Shown here: piece by piece, positions 5,709 to 6,173 of the stretch
How positions within the stretch are numbered: the stretch's first letter is position 1
Layout: the number at the start of each line of letters is the position of its first letter
NCBI GenBank assembly: GCA_002497025.1
Contig: DAMG01000037.1
Coordinates: 2,430 to 8,602, forward strand
Direction: 5' to 3'
DNA length: 6,173 nucleotides
Source: Euryarchaeota archaeon UBA126
GTDB lineage: Archaea; Thermoplasmatota; Poseidoniia; Poseidoniales; Thalassarchaeaceae
Position numbers and translations under genes: made by a program
The notes under the pieces: generated by a model
What the model was told of the DNA's origin: nothing
Seen by the model: only the letters and a program-made list of their open reading frames with translations
Database searches by the model: none

Positions 5709-6173
5709 TTATGAAGAATCGGCAGGATTGCTCGCTTCAGACGCACCTTCGGTGCGTTCTTTGACGTCTTCGGATTGAGACGAATGACCTTCATTCTGGT
5801 ATCGTCTTCGTTGCTTGGCTCTGAGATATTTTAGCGGGTGATTCATCCACTCTTGATCACACAAACGGTCGTCCCCCGGGTTTACAGGGCAGCGCGCACC
5901 AGTCTTCAGTGCAGAGCATCCGTGAGGTGTGTATTGGTGTTCGTAGATGTGACCTACTTGGTATGACGTGGTCTCGGCATTGTAGTCGGGAGCGTTTGCA
6001 AAAAACGAGCAAGTGATTTCTGGTGTGTGCCCCATCGCTCTTGACATAGCGGCCAAAAATACTCGACCTGTGTGATTGACATTGATGCCCTGACTCAATT
6101 CAGCCACTGCAGATTCGAAACAAGGCGGCCAATCCTCTCGCACGGCTGCCGTCATAGGCATCTCAGCGCTTAC
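5709..6173 (-). CDS. priL: DNA primase large subunit, C-terminal iron-sulfur domain (5' end outside window)
   Basis: The frame runs off the window end, so only the last 154 residues are visible; the ATG at 6161 is internal. Numbering visible residues, the four expected [4Fe-4S] ligands are C18 (in WPPCFE), C86 (YTPHGC), C95 (GARCPV) and C105 (DRLC). Between them are the family landmarks HTGRVFLAA, NAPDYNAETTSYQVGHI and, after the last cysteine, NHPLKYLR. C55 is an extra cysteine not expected to bind the cluster. PriL pairs with the catalytic PriS subunit; this domain helps start RNA primer synthesis at replication origins and on the lagging strand. After the domain comes a ~35-residue charged, Ser/Glu-rich tail (from RAKQRRR to the end) that is probably disordered and not part of the conserved fold. 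The TAA stop at 5711-5709 lies 41 bases before the preferred DUF373 start, which points to an operon. Confidence 0.93.
   Translation of the reverse strand, partial: VSAEMPMTAAVREDWPPCFESAVAELSQGINVNHTGRVFLAAMSRAMGHTPEITCSFFANAPDYNAETTSYQVGHIYEHQYTPHGCSALKTGARCPVNPGDDRLCDQEWMNHPLKYLRAKQRRRYQNEGHSSQSEDVKERTEGASEASNPADSS
5741..5757 (-). repeat. Perfect 7-bp stem-loop inside the priL tail
   Basis: ACGCACC (5741-5747) and GGTGCGT (5751-5757) are exact reverse complements around a three-base loop (GAA on the coding strand). It lies about 30 bases before the priL stop, in the sequence for the poorly conserved Ser/Glu-rich tail, and about 75 bases upstream of the DUF373 start. It could mark RNA processing or attenuation between the two genes, or be chance. 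Confidence 0.35.

Noticed and set aside
1..6173. CRISPR array, insertion sequence, tRNA or rRNA
   Set aside because: No regularly spaced identical DNA repeats, no transposase or terminal inverted repeats, and no tRNA- or rRNA-like sequence were seen on either strand.

Overview
The window looks like archaeal chromosome, most likely a marine Thermoplasmatota of the Poseidoniia (Marine Group II) type. Three things point there: a primase large subunit with the archaeal/eukaryotic iron-sulfur domain, a DUF373 membrane protein (a family known mainly from archaea), and a bacterioopsin-activator-type HTH regulator. A giant Asp-rich, cysteine-paired surface protein also fits, because such proteins are common in marine euryarchaea. 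Base composition is moderate (GC in the mid-40s by eye). Several genes have usable Shine-Dalgarno sequences. The lineage is inferred from protein families; no rRNA or tRNA gene is present.

Layout. The plus strand (1-4492) carries three genes in one direction. First comes the 3' part of a large cell-surface protein (1-3240, its start lies outside the window): a lectin-like jelly-roll module, a propeller-like segment, an Ig-like segment, ten Asp-rich cysteine-paired repeats, one transmembrane helix and a cytoplasmic tail. A 108-base spacer follows, unusually rich in inverted repeats. Next is an HTH_10-type regulator (3349-4002), then a small zinc-ribbon protein of unknown function (4061-4492). 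The minus strand (6173-4489) carries the 3' end of priL and, behind it, a DUF373 membrane protein. The two blocks converge and their stop codons overlap by four bases (TTAG, 4489-4492). Every stretch without a gene is under 110 bases.

How the genes may work together. priL and the DUF373 gene form a probable operon: the gap is short, and an in-frame ATG also overlaps the priL stop. The plus-strand trio may be a surface-sensing or adhesion gene followed by its regulator and an accessory protein, but only order and spacing support this.

The most interesting signal is the spacer at 3252-3348. A hairpin after the surface-protein stop, a 10-bp long-range inverted repeat that would bury the Shine-Dalgarno of the HTH gene, and a small hairpin that would expose it share bases and exclude one another. 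This is the logic of a translational switch. No computation was run; it is read directly from the complementarity.
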